DNA of 18,268 bases from Candidatus Daviesbacteria bacterium (GCA_003519445.1 DOWS01000044.1:1-18268); one strand, 5' to 3'; shown: positions 1 through 8,235, numbered from the stretch's first letter. Numbers and translations are program-made. The notes: generated by a model not told the origin, from the sequence alone.

Positions 1-596
1 AAATATAAAGGGCTACCGAAAGTAACTGAAACTTTCATCTTCTTTGAAAAAATGTTTTTAAGATTCAAGTCTTCTAACCCTTGAATCAATACAGGTATGA
101 TTGGAGCTTTGCTTTGTTGAGCAAGAAAACTTACGCCACCTTTTACTTTAACAATTTCTTCCTTACTCTTAATTCTTTTCCCAGTAGGAAAAATTCCTAC
201 ATTGTTGCCAATTTTGAGAGTTTCAAGGTGATGCGGGAGTGCCAGCTCATAATTTTTTAGTCCAACATATGTTGGATAAGCACCTATCATTCTGAAAAAT
301 GCTCCCCCATATAGTATTTGCTTCCACTTGTTCCAACTCTTATTCATAAAGAATGATTTTTCTTTTGTTACATATATTATTGGAAAAAAATGGGAGAAAA
401 ATGGTAAACACGCAACTATTAAAAGCGGGTCAAGTTCGCTTTGATGGTTACTGGCAATAATCATATTACTTTTAAGATTCCTGAGATTATGAACTCCTTT
501 GATCTGAAGTGAACAGAAAATTATCATAAAAAACCGTAAAGGTCCCCAGATAAGGCGTTGAAAAAACTCCGGAAAGATCATATGCTTTTTTTTCAT
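1..596 (-). CDS. PlsC-like 1-acyl-glycerol-phosphate acyltransferase family protein (3' end outside window)
   Basis: About 198 codons are visible, reading leftward from an ATG at 596, with the C-terminus beyond base 1. The acyltransferase HX4D motif is clear: N50-H51-Q-S-E-L-D56, followed by P. Further on, FPTGKR (136-141) matches the glycerol-phosphate binding block usually written FPEGTR, with Glu replaced by Thr, and APIIPVLIQG matches the last conserved block. Residues 12-30 are hydrophobic and probably contact the membrane. Family members move an acyl chain from acyl-ACP or acyl-CoA to lysophosphatidate or another lipid alcohol. The true acceptor cannot be read from sequence, and the changed FPEGTR box may mean a non-standard one. 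A second in-frame ATG lies at codon 6; neither has a Shine-Dalgarno. It is divergent from the lipid-type gene run that begins at 669. Confidence 0.87.
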   Translation of the reverse strand, partial: MKKKHMIFPEFFQRLIWGPLRFFMIIFCSLQIKGVHNLRNLKSNMIIASNHQSELDPLLIVACLPFFSHFFPIIYVTKEKSFFMNKSWNKWKQILYGGAFFRMIGAYPTYVGLKNYELALPHHLETLKIGNNVGIFPTGKRIKSKEEIVKVKGGVSFLAQQSKAPIIPVLIQGLEDLNLKNIFSKKMKVSVTFGSPLY

Positions 597-668
597 AAAT
601 TTAAGTGTTAAATTGGTACTTGCATATTCATAATACTTTATGCATATTATATTTAATATACCATTCAA
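597..668. promoter_or_regulatory. divergent intergenic promoter region
   Basis: This 72-base, very AT-rich gap separates the minus-strand acyltransferase from the plus-strand gene run, so it should hold promoters for both. Minus-strand TATAAT at 646-651 is a plausible -10 for the acyltransferase. On the plus strand, TAATAT at 654-659 lies nine bases before the ATG at 669, the same spacing as the likely leaderless starts elsewhere in this window. TTGCAT at 620-625 is a possible but poorly spaced -35. Assignment is weak because the stretch is uniformly AT-rich. Confidence 0.35.
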
Positions 669-1316
669 ATGAATTTATTAGTAGCATTATTTTTTCTGCA
701 TAATGTATTAGCAACTGCTTTCCTAGGTGGTAAGTTTTTTTCACGAAATGACAAAGTTCTTAAAAGTTTTGGCATTGCACTTCTTTTAAACTGTGTGGCT
801 TTTGCTATTTGGTCATTTGCAGTAATAACTAAACCAGAGAATTTAACAACTTATGTCACTTATGGGGTAATCTTTTTTATTGCCGCACTTGTTTTTCTGC
901 TTAATACAGGAGCTCAGAATTTAAAATCTGATACCCGTATGAGGTTACTAATCGCAGGATCAATATTTGGTTTAGTTCTATTTTATTTAAGAACATTTGC
1001 TTATCCTGCAACACCATCATTCTCGCCTGAAGGATTTTTCTTCTTTAATATTCATCCTTTAATTCAAATGTTCTATATTTTTGGACTTGTGATTAGTTCT
1101 CTACCTGCCCTTAATCTTGTAGCATCTAAATTTAAAAACATGTATGGGATGTTAATCTGGTTTTGTTTTGTTATTGAGGTTATTGGCGGAATTATACTTA
1201 TTACAACCACAGATGCTCAGGTGTTATATTTGTCTGGTTGGATTATGGGTATTGCATACTTTACACTTTGGGCTTCCTTACTCTTTAGCAAAAAAGCTTG
1301 GTTAACAAATAAATAA
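669..1316 (+). CDS. seven-helix integral membrane protein, function unknown
   Basis: I do not recognise a family. The 215-residue protein is almost entirely hydrophobic, with about seven likely membrane helices near residues 2-20, 31-52, 62-79, 89-108, 126-148, 158-178 and 183-205, joined by short charged loops such as FFSRNDKVLK and KSDTRMR. It has no signal peptide separate from the first helix and no visible catalytic motif. The layout resembles small seven-helix sensor or carrier domains, but nothing assigns it to one. It is the first plus-strand gene of the lipid-type run, 56 bases before the SDR gene. A role as transporter, scaffold or membrane-bound partner of those enzymes is possible but is inferred from position alone. 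No Shine-Dalgarno is visible. Confidence 0.75.
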   Translation: MNLLVALFFLHNVLATAFLGGKFFSRNDKVLKSFGIALLLNCVAFAIWSFAVITKPENLTTYVTYGVIFFIAALVFLLNTGAQNLKSDTRMRLLIAGSIFGLVLFYLRTFAYPATPSFSPEGFFFFNIHPLIQMFYIFGLVISSLPALNLVASKFKNMYGMLIWFCFVIEVIGGIILITTTDAQVLYLSGWIMGIAYFTLWASLLFSKKAWLTNK

Positions 1317-1372
1317 TATATTCCTCTTTTCCCTATTTCACTTAAACTCTATATACTGTAATTATAAAAACT

Positions 1373-2326
1373 ATGAAGGTGCTTCTCACAGGAATTAATG
1401 GCAATTTAGGACATGAAGTAGCTCTTGATTTAGATAGAAGAGGTTTTAAAATTGTCCCAATTATAAGAACAGGTAAAAATGTCGATCTAAACACAGGCAA
1501 AATATCTTTTACAAAAGTAATTCATAATAATCTCTTGTCTGATGAGGAACTTAAATTTAGCGGATCCGCTGATTGTATAGTTCATTGCGCTGGGAACATT
1601 CATTTTCGTGCCGCTGGAGATTCCAATGAAAAAATGACAACTAAACTGGTTAAACTTGCAAAAAGATTACAGATTCCCTTATACCTTATAAGCACAGCAT
1701 ACATATATAGACCACCTGGTGTAAACCAGGTTTCTAACAATGCTTATGAACTTGATAAATTCCGTTCGGAACAAGTTCTAATATCTTCTGGGATAAAATA
1801 TGGAATTTTTAGGCCATCTGTTTTGGTCGGGAATAGTAAGTCAGGAGAGATTCAGAATTTTAGTGGTTTTTATAGTATTGTAAAAGCATTTTTAAAAACG
1901 CTAAAGGGTTCAAAAAGGAAAGGTAAGAAACTCCGATTTCCAAACTTGCCGGGAAAATCTAATCTGGTGCCAGTTGATCAGGCAGCATATTATATTACGA
2001 ATGAGGTTCAGAATTTAAGATTAAGAACTTTATTTATTACAAATCCCAATCCGCCACAAGCGTCTTGGGTATTTAAAGAAACACTGGATTTTTTTAGCTT
2101 CACGGACACCATAAATCTTGTAGAATCCACATTCGAGGATTTTGGAAAACTCGATCTATCGCCTGAGGAACAAAGTTTATATGAGTTTATTAAATATTAC
2201 TACCCTTACTGGTCCATTACCTATAATTTCCCTCCATCAATATGTAAAGAAAATTTAATCGATCATGATTACCTTGTTAAAACATTAACCTTTTTAAATT
2301 CATCAAACTATTTGAAGGATGGATAA
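1373..2326 (+). CDS. NAD(P)-dependent extended SDR, thioester-reductase/male-sterility type
   Basis: The 317-residue protein opens with a Rossmann nucleotide-binding loop TGINGNLG (6-13), the TGxxGxxG signature of extended short-chain dehydrogenases. HCAGNIHF (71-78) and LISTAYIYRP (105-114) match the next conserved strands. Catalytic Tyr125 and Lys129 form the YxxxK pair, with Ser107 probably completing the triad. The segment FRPSVLVGNSKSGEIQNFSG (147-166) matches the RP..GxSxxGxxxNxxG pattern of the NAD_binding_4 branch, which includes fatty acyl-CoA reductases and carboxylic-acid/thioester reductases. That branch reduces activated acyl groups or acts on lipid-linked substrates; I infer a lipid substrate from the neighbours. 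Its last codons overlap the BtaA-like gene by eight bases. No Shine-Dalgarno is visible. Family is confident, substrate is not. Confidence 0.86.
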   Translation: MKVLLTGINGNLGHEVALDLDRRGFKIVPIIRTGKNVDLNTGKISFTKVIHNNLLSDEELKFSGSADCIVHCAGNIHFRAAGDSNEKMTTKLVKLAKRLQIPLYLISTAYIYRPPGVNQVSNNAYELDKFRSEQVLISSGIKYGIFRPSVLVGNSKSGEIQNFSGFYSIVKAFLKTLKGSKRKGKKLRFPNLPGKSNLVPVDQAAYYITNEVQNLRLRTLFITNPNPPQASWVFKETLDFFSFTDTINLVESTFEDFGKLDLSPEEQSLYEFIKYYYPYWSITYNFPPSICKENLIDHDYLVKTLTFLNSSNYLKDG

Positions 2327-3401
2327 AGATATTATAAATTATAGCCAGTGTTGGGAAGATCCAGACATTCTTACAAAAGCACTCAAAATCAGTGCTGATG
2401 ATATTGTGCTTTCTGTAACTTCCGGGGGTGATAATGCGATAGCTCTTTTGCTTTGTAACCCCCAAAAAATCACATCTATTGATTTAAATTACGCTCAAAA
2501 TTATCTTCTTGAATTGAAGTTAACTGCCGCCAAAGTCTTAACTTACGATGAGTATCTATCTTTTTTAGGTATAACAGATTCTTCTAATAGAGGCGACTCA
2601 TTTTCAAAAGTAAAACAATATCTTACTCCTGAAGCTAGCCTTTTCTGGTCTAATCATTATACCGCGATCGAAACGGGTGTTATTAATAGCGGCCGCTTCG
2701 AAAAATTCCTAAACTCATTTCGAAAATACTTATTACCATTGGTACATTCCAGCAAAACAATTACTCAATTTGTAACTGTCTCATCCTTAAAGCAGCAGCG
2801 GGAATTTTATAATAATCGCTGGAATACAAAAAGATGGCGTATGTATTTTCGTTTAGCTACCAGTCGCTCAATATTGAAATACTTTGCCAGACAACGGGGA
2901 ATGTTTAAGTATACTAAAATGAAGATGGTTTCTGATGAGTACCTTAAACGTCTTAAATCAAATCTAAGCAATATTCCCCTCACCAATAACTATTTTTTAC
3001 ATTACTGTCTTACCGGAGGATTTGGTAAAACCTTGCCTGCATATTTACAAAAAAAGAACTATGCTCTTCTTAAAAAGAACAAAACTTCTAAATTATCAAT
3101 TGTTTCAAGTAATACTTTGACTTATTTAAAATCAGTTCCAGATAATTCCTACACAAAATACAACTTATCTGATATTTTCGAAGCATTATCAGATAATGAG
3201 ACTAATATGCTTTGGGAAGAAATTATCAGAACATCAAAAAAGGATGCTGTCATAGTTTATTGGGATAATCTCCTGTCAAATCCTGTTCCGGCGCGTTTTT
3301 CCAATATAGTTAAATCAGAGAAACAGCTTGAAAGAAAACTTTCTTCAAAAGACAGAGTTTTCTTCTACGGCGATTTCCATATTTATAAAATCATAAAATG
3401 A
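2319..3401 (+). CDS. BtaA-like (DUF3419) SAM-dependent 3-amino-3-carboxypropyl transferase
   Basis: The 360-residue protein carries the marks of the DUF3419 family: YSQCWEDP (8-15), LSVTSGGDNA (31-40), which resembles the SAM-binding loop, and the acidic strand IDLNYAQ (54-60) followed by LLELKL. BtaA, the studied member, transfers the 3-amino-3-carboxypropyl group of S-adenosylmethionine to the free hydroxyl of diacylglycerol, the first step to betaine lipids (DGTS) that replace phospholipids. It is somewhat shorter than the roughly 415-residue Rhodobacter enzyme. No N-methyltransferase partner (BtaB) lies in the window, so the product might stay unmethylated, or BtaB may be elsewhere. It overlaps the SDR gene upstream and the UbiA-like gene downstream by a few bases, indicating one operon. 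DUF3419 is broader than proven BtaA, so the acceptor is inferred. Confidence 0.85.
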   Translation: MDKDIINYSQCWEDPDILTKALKISADDIVLSVTSGGDNAIALLLCNPQKITSIDLNYAQNYLLELKLTAAKVLTYDEYLSFLGITDSSNRGDSFSKVKQYLTPEASLFWSNHYTAIETGVINSGRFEKFLNSFRKYLLPLVHSSKTITQFVTVSSLKQQREFYNNRWNTKRWRMYFRLATSRSILKYFARQRGMFKYTKMKMVSDEYLKRLKSNLSNIPLTNNYFLHYCLTGGFGKTLPAYLQKKNYALLKKNKTSKLSIVSSNTLTYLKSVPDNSYTKYNLSDIFEALSDNETNMLWEEIIRTSKKDAVIVYWDNLLSNPVPARFSNIVKSEKQLERKLSSKDRVFFYGDFHIYKIIK

Positions 3402-4294
3402 TCACAACAATAAATTCACTCTCAAAAAGATTTTATTTTTATCAAAAATTGCGTTTCCCTGTTATCGTACTATCACTGAGTCTTCTACCTGCAATCCTGA
3501 GTTCGGGAACTATAGTCACTGCCAACCCGCCCTTATTTCAGGTAGCGGGTGTTCTTATCTCTTCAATCCTATATCTACTGCACATTCGAGTTATTGATGA
3601 ATATCGAGATTTTAGCCATGACAATATACACCATAACTTAAGACCTATTCAAACAGGTCATATATCAATAAAAGAGCTTCAAATTATAGATATTTACGCA
3701 ATGGTTATATTTCTTGCAATAGCCATATTTGCTGGTAGCTATTCTTTTTTGGTCGGAGTATTTATGTTGATTTACTCATACCTTGCGAGTAAAGACTTTT
3801 TCATTGGAGAAAAATTACGTCAACATTTTTTTATTTATAACGGCATCAATATTATCCAGATGTTCCTTTTGCAATTTTTTGCCTATACTATTTTTGTCGG
3901 GTCCATCTCATTTACTACCCTTTTAGTATTACATTATATTTTTACTTGTATTGGTAGTATCATTATTGAGTTTGTACGAAAGCTTAAAATTCCAGGTACA
4001 GATGGTACAGGAAAAGATACTTATACTTGGTATTTAGGATTCAATAATGCAGTCATTGTCTATCTTTTTTTTGTTTTACTAAATACAGTCTTTTTTTACC
4101 AAATTATGATAATAATAACAGGACAAAATACCCTTTGGTTGTTTTTTTCTGTTGTATTATTTTGTATCTCCCTACTATTTGCATTAGTACATCTGATAAA
4201 AAAGGGGACTAAGACAGAACAGTTGATGCAATTGTCTTTTTTAATTGTCTACGCTATTTTTAACCTAGTAATTTATTTTGTTAAACTTTATTGA
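3398..4294 (+). CDS. UbiA-family membrane prenyltransferase
   Basis: This 298-residue protein is strongly hydrophobic with about eight or nine membrane helices, as in UbiA enzymes. The first Asp-rich motif is D67-E-Y-R-D71-F-S-H-D75, followed by RPIQTG (82-87), matching the D..D...RP..G pattern that holds Mg-diphosphate. The second site, E191-F-V-R-K195, then D202 and D207-T-Y-T, resembles the ExxRK...DTYS version seen in a less-studied UbiA subgroup. UbiA enzymes attach a polyprenyl chain from its diphosphate to a ring, a glycerol-phosphate or another acceptor at the membrane. The acceptor here is unknown. It starts at an ATGA overlap with the BtaA-like gene, and the dikinase begins six bases after its stop. 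An isoprenoid contribution to the cluster's lipid product is inferred. Confidence 0.86.
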   Translation: MITTINSLSKRFYFYQKLRFPVIVLSLSLLPAILSSGTIVTANPPLFQVAGVLISSILYLLHIRVIDEYRDFSHDNIHHNLRPIQTGHISIKELQIIDIYAMVIFLAIAIFAGSYSFLVGVFMLIYSYLASKDFFIGEKLRQHFFIYNGINIIQMFLLQFFAYTIFVGSISFTTLLVLHYIFTCIGSIIIEFVRKLKIPGTDGTGKDTYTWYLGFNNAVIVYLFFVLLNTVFFYQIMIIITGQNTLWLFFSVVLFCISLLFALVHLIKKGTKTEQLMQLSFLIVYAIFNLVIYFVKLY

Positions 4295-4300
4295 TCTAAA

Positions 4301-6601
4301 ATGAGAAACTTAGGTAAAGCAAATTCTTTGAGCAAGCTTGGGAAGGCGGGATTTTTAGTACCCCGATTTTTTGTGTGTAATTCAAGTTGCCCTGAGAAGA
4401 AGATTTTATCAAAGATTGAAGCAGAACTTTCGAGTGTTAAATTTTTTGCTGTGCGTTCATCTGCTGCAAATGAAGATTCTAAACTTAAGTCCTACGCTGG
4501 GCATTTCTATTCAGGAATAGGAGTAACCAATGAAGCTGTTTTTACTGAGGTAAAGAAAGTACATGAGTCGTTTGGTCAAATTGCTGGTAAAGTAATAATT
4601 CAAGACTTCATACCAAGTGAATCTGCAGGCGTTATGTTCACAGAAGTTGAAGATAATAATATTGTTATCAATTCTACAATTGGACTCTGCCAACCTGTTG
4701 TTAGTGGACTAGCATGTGATGAATATATTTGTAACAAGAATGGTGATATCCTTAGTAAAACTATCTCCAAAAAGAAAGAGATTAGATTATTTATTAATAA
4801 CAAAATTATTAAGCAAATAAGTGATGTCGAATCATTAACAGAAAAACAAATTAAGCAGTTAATTCAGCTTGGTAAAAGAATTCAAAACTTCTTTGGATCA
4901 AAACAAGATGTCGAATGGTGTTTTTTAAATAATAAATTGTATGTTTTGCAATCCCGTCCAATAACACGGGATTTTACAATTTTCAAAGATCGGGTATATT
5001 TTGACAGTGCAAATATTGCTGAAAGTTATTCAGGTATTGTACTTCCGCTTACACAGTCATTTGCTCGGGTGGTATATGCTCAAGTTTATAGGGATTTATT
5101 GCGAATGTCTGGTGTTTTTGTAAAAAAACTCGATCATCACCCGGAGATTTTTGAGAATCTCCTGGGTTTTTTTTATGGAAGGATGTATTACAACATGAAC
5201 AACTGGTACCTTATGGCTGCCTTTATACCTGGTTATAAAAGAAATAAAGAAAATTTCGAACTAATGATTACCAGTAATATTAAGCAAAATATAACCACAT
5301 CGATCAAACCTTCCTTGATATTTAGCTTTATCTACCCGTTAATTGTGATTGTTAAGGCTGGTATATATGGATTTACTTCAAAATACTTTAAGAATACTGT
5401 TACAAAAGAACTTCGCAAGCTTCAGGATCAAAATTTCGATCAGTTGCAATATCTAGACTGTATCGATCTATTTGAGGTCATAAACATGAAGTTACTCAGA
5501 CAGTGGTATATAGCTGTAGAAAATGACTTCTTTGTAATGACATATTTAGGAATTCTTAAAAAGCTTATCAATGAGCAATTGCTACAAAAGGTAATTAAAT
5601 TTCCTAGCAAATCTACGGAACAGGTTACAGAGTTGAGTTTATTAAGTAAAAAGATGTATGAAGTGAAAAATCTTTGGAATGCCATAGAGGCTAATGATGT
5701 AAAAAGGTTTAATAATGAATTACCCCATCACAGAGAGTTAGAGAGATTGCTGAATAAATATTTGCATTCATTTGGAGGTAGATTTGCCAATGAACTAAAG
5801 CTTGAATCCGTTGGAGTTGATGAGGATACTACAAAACTTTTTTCAGTCTTAAAAGCATACCGAAATTATAAGCTTAAATTAAATGTCTTATCGGAAGAAA
5901 TTAAGTTACCATTTTTCAAGAAAATTATCGTTCAAATTATTTTAAGTAAGTTTAAAAAACACGCTTCTTTACGGGAGGAATTCCGCTTACTGCGTTCAAA
6001 TACATTTTGTATGGCCAGACGTCTTTTTAGACGAATGGGGGTAATATTAACTGAAAATGGAGTAATAGAAAATGCTGACGATATTTTTTATCTTCAGATG
6101 GAAGAACTTCTTGATCAAACAGCTCTAAAGAATAAGCAGTGCTTCTCTTCGAGTAAAAATCTTGCAAAGATAATCCAGCAAAGGAAGAAAGATTATAATT
6201 CATACAAATCCATTACACCTCCATCTCATTTTGCAACAACCAATAATTTACCACCTAGTGTCAAACAAGATATAAAATTTGAGGGTAATATTATACATGC
6301 TAGTCCAGCTTCTCCTGGAATTATTAAGGGTAGAGTTAGAGTGTTCAAAGAATTTTCCATGCCCGAAAAAATTGACTTTGATATATTAGTGACTTCTCAT
6401 ACTGATCCTGGATGGACATCTCTTATTGCTCTGTCTAAGGGTTTAATAATCGAACATGGAGGAGTTTTATCTCATGCATCAATAGTTGCTAGGGAGTTAA
6501 ATATCCCAGCTGTAATTGGCGCAAGAGATGCGATGGTGGTTTTAAAAAATCAGCAGATGGTAGAAATCGATGGTTCAACTGGAACAATTAGAATAATATA
6601 G
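4301..6601 (+). CDS. PEP-synthase-like dikinase/phosphotransferase with rifampicin-phosphotransferase architecture
   Basis: The 766-residue protein has three parts. Residues 1-225 form a PPDK_N-type ATP-grasp domain, with VRSSAANEDS (51-60), DVEW (203-206) and LQSRPIT (216-222). Residues about 226-650 are a helical domain unlike the PEP/pyruvate barrel. Residues about 680-766 form the swivelling phosphohistidine domain, GGVLSHASIVARELNIPAV, with catalytic His725. True PEP synthase has a C-terminal PEP-binding barrel, absent here. The order ATP-grasp, helical substrate domain, His domain is that of rifampicin phosphotransferase, which moves the beta-phosphate of ATP through His to a hydroxyl of its substrate. 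Because it sits in a lipid-type operon, I infer that it phosphorylates a lipid, prenol or precursor. Antibiotic inactivation is an alternative. Confidence 0.84.
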   Translation: MRNLGKANSLSKLGKAGFLVPRFFVCNSSCPEKKILSKIEAELSSVKFFAVRSSAANEDSKLKSYAGHFYSGIGVTNEAVFTEVKKVHESFGQIAGKVIIQDFIPSESAGVMFTEVEDNNIVINSTIGLCQPVVSGLACDEYICNKNGDILSKTISKKKEIRLFINNKIIKQISDVESLTEKQIKQLIQLGKRIQNFFGSKQDVEWCFLNNKLYVLQSRPITRDFTIFKDRVYFDSANIAESYSGIVLPLTQSFARVVYAQVYRDLLRMSGVFVKKLDHHPEIFENLLGFFYGRMYYNMNNWYLMAAFIPGYKRNKENFELMITSNIKQNITTSIKPSLIFSFIYPLIVIVKAGIYGFTSKYFKNTVTKELRKLQDQNFDQLQYLDCIDLFEVINMKLLRQWYIAVENDFFVMTYLGILKKLINEQLLQKVIKFPSKSTEQVTELSLLSKKMYEVKNLWNAIEANDVKRFNNELPHHRELERLLNKYLHSFGGRFANELKLESVGVDEDTTKLFSVLKAYRNYKLKLNVLSEEIKLPFFKKIIVQIILSKFKKHASLREEFRLLRSNTFCMARRLFRRMGVILTENGVIENADDIFYLQMEELLDQTALKNKQCFSSSKNLAKIIQQRKKDYNSYKSITPPSHFATTNNLPPSVKQDIKFEGNIIHASPASPGIIKGRVRVFKEFSMPEKIDFDILVTSHTDPGWTSLIALSKGLIIEHGGVLSHASIVARELNIPAVIGARDAMVVLKNQQMVEIDGSTGTIRII

Positions 6602-6603
6602 CA

Positions 6604-7608
6604 ATGAAAATTTTAAAATATAAACCCAGTAAAACTCCTATACCCGAACTTGTAACACTCGTTAAGGATAAGTATGGGGATAAAAAGAACTTTGATTTCT
6701 TCTTCTCAGATTTTCAGAAAGCATACAATTTTTGTATAGATAATCCAAATATTAGCTTCCTACCATTTTCATCATTTGAAAATGAACAACTGGTTGCTCA
6801 TATTGCTCTTATTATTGACAAACGCTTACTTGAAAATGAGGCTTTTTTCGGATTCTTTGAAATGGAACAAAATTTATCGGTACTTAAAGCAATATGGCAG
6901 AGCTTGAAAGAAGAAGCAAAAAAAATGGGTATATCGGTGCTTAAAGGTCCTGTTAATGGAAGCATTTGGCATCAATACCGCTGTATTAAAGAAACTGATA
7001 GTTCAGAATATTTTAAATCAGAACCGATGAGCGAGAGCTATTATTATAAACTGCTTACTCAGATGAAGCCGTTATCCGAAGTTTCTTACTACTCAGCTTC
7101 CAGGGAAAAGTTTGATAATGTTATGGAAGTAATAAAAACTGAATTTAGAAAATTAATTACTGTAGGATTTCAGATTGAAGAATTAAAGAATGTAAGTTAT
7201 GAACAATTACTCCAGATTGCCGAAATTTCTAGGATAGCCTTTCGTAATAGTTGGGGATACACGGATCTTACAGAAAAGGAATTTTTACAGCTTTATTCTT
7301 CAGATAAATTAGAAACCCATCTTAATAAACTGTATTTACTTTATAAAGATCAACAAATAATTGGCTATTGCGGAACAAGCGTGGAAAATAAACAAACTCT
7401 GATACTAAAAACAATTTGTATTCTACCTGAATATCAAGGATTAGGTTTGGGTAATGCTCTGGCATATAAAATCCATCTTGATGCTCAAAAAGAGGGTTTT
7501 AAGAAGGTAATTTACGCCTTAATTAGAGAAGATAATAAGGTCAAGAATTTTCCCAAAGATGATACACTAATTTTTAGACGCTATGCAGCTTTTGAATTTA
7601 AAATTTAA
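6604..7608 (+). CDS. GNAT-family N-acyltransferase, probable tandem GNAT fold
   Basis: The C-terminal half of this 334-residue protein is a GNAT domain: after the strand QTLILKTICILP comes EYQGLGLGNALAYK (276-289), whose Q278-G-L-G-L-G is the acyl-CoA pyrophosphate-binding loop. The N-terminal half (1-150) looks like a second, degenerate GNAT unit, with GPVNGSIWHQYR (115-126), but lacks a clear Q/RxxGxG loop. Tandem GNATs usually have one active half. The donor could be acetyl-CoA or a longer acyl-CoA or acyl-ACP, and the amine acceptor is unknown. An obvious candidate is the free amine that the BtaA-type reaction leaves on its product; this is inference. The gene starts two bases after the dikinase stop and ends six bases before the lipid kinase. 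No Shine-Dalgarno is visible. Confidence 0.75.
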   Translation: MKILKYKPSKTPIPELVTLVKDKYGDKKNFDFFFSDFQKAYNFCIDNPNISFLPFSSFENEQLVAHIALIIDKRLLENEAFFGFFEMEQNLSVLKAIWQSLKEEAKKMGISVLKGPVNGSIWHQYRCIKETDSSEYFKSEPMSESYYYKLLTQMKPLSEVSYYSASREKFDNVMEVIKTEFRKLITVGFQIEELKNVSYEQLLQIAEISRIAFRNSWGYTDLTEKEFLQLYSSDKLETHLNKLYLLYKDQQIIGYCGTSVENKQTLILKTICILPEYQGLGLGNALAYKIHLDAQKEGFKKVIYALIREDNKVKNFPKDDTLIFRRYAAFEFKI

Positions 7609-7614
7609 TGATTT

Positions 7615-8235
7615 ATGAATTTAATTATATTTTTAGTTATTTCAACAGCCTTTCTTCTAGCTGTCGAAATTATAAAGAGAAAATTTTTGCTTTCCTCAAG
7701 TATAACCAGGAGAGTAAGTCATGCTGGAGCTGCTCTAATCGCTGCTGTTTCTCCTCTATTCATAGATAAAAACTTAATAGTCTTTGCTTGTTTTGGTTTT
7801 GCTGGAGTTATGTTTATATCTCGTAGATTTACTTTTCTTTCATCTCTACACTCAATCGGGCGTAAGACTTTTGGGGAAGTATTTTTGCCTCTTGGAGAAG
7901 CTGTCTCAGCCGCAATTTTCCTGCCACAGACAGTTGCTGCTTTTCAATATGGGGTGTTGGTAATGGGTCTGTCTGATGCATTTGCTGGTTTTGTGGGAGA
8001 AAAATATGGCAGGCATCAAATTAATATCTTTAATCATAGAAAATCTCTTGAGGGATCTCTGACCTTTTTTTTAACTACTTTATTCTTAACCTTTTTTTTT
8101 GCCCCCAGCTTTGGGTTCTATTTAATTTTTATACCGCTTACTCTGACTTTAGTAGAATTACTTTTAGGGTATGGTGCTGATAATTTAGCAATCCCTATCC
8201 TTGCTGCTTTTTTATTTTTGTCTTATGTCCATTAA
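7615..8235 (+). CDS. dolichol/phytol-kinase-like CTP-dependent lipid kinase
   Basis: The 206-residue polytopic membrane protein matches the SEC59/VTE5/DGK1 family of CTP-dependent kinases: RRVSHAG (32-38), SIGRKTFGEVFLPLG (80-94), LSDAFAGFVGEKYG (119-132) and KSLEGS (143-148). Family members phosphorylate dolichol, phytol or diacylglycerol on the membrane with CTP. The length agrees with bacterial homologues of about 200 residues. It is the last gene of the lipid-type run, 22 bases before the 3' end of a minus-strand tRNA gene, so transcription converges here; I see no hairpin terminator between them. With a UbiA-like prenyltransferase in the same operon, a prenol or polyprenol substrate is a good guess, diacylglycerol an alternative. 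Confidence 0.85.
   Translation: MNLIIFLVISTAFLLAVEIIKRKFLLSSSITRRVSHAGAALIAAVSPLFIDKNLIVFACFGFAGVMFISRRFTFLSSLHSIGRKTFGEVFLPLGEAVSAAIFLPQTVAAFQYGVLVMGLSDAFAGFVGEKYGRHQINIFNHRKSLEGSLTFFLTTLFLTFFFAPSFGFYLIFIPLTLTLVELLLGYGADNLAIPILAAFLFLSYVH

Noticed and set aside
2319..2326. GAAGG at 2314-2318 as the Shine-Dalgarno of the BtaA-like gene
   Set aside because: It touches the ATG directly, leaving no spacing for ribosome binding.
4301..6601. Calling this gene PEP synthase (ppsA)
   Set aside because: The C-terminal PEP/pyruvate-binding barrel is absent, since the protein ends right after the phosphohistidine domain.
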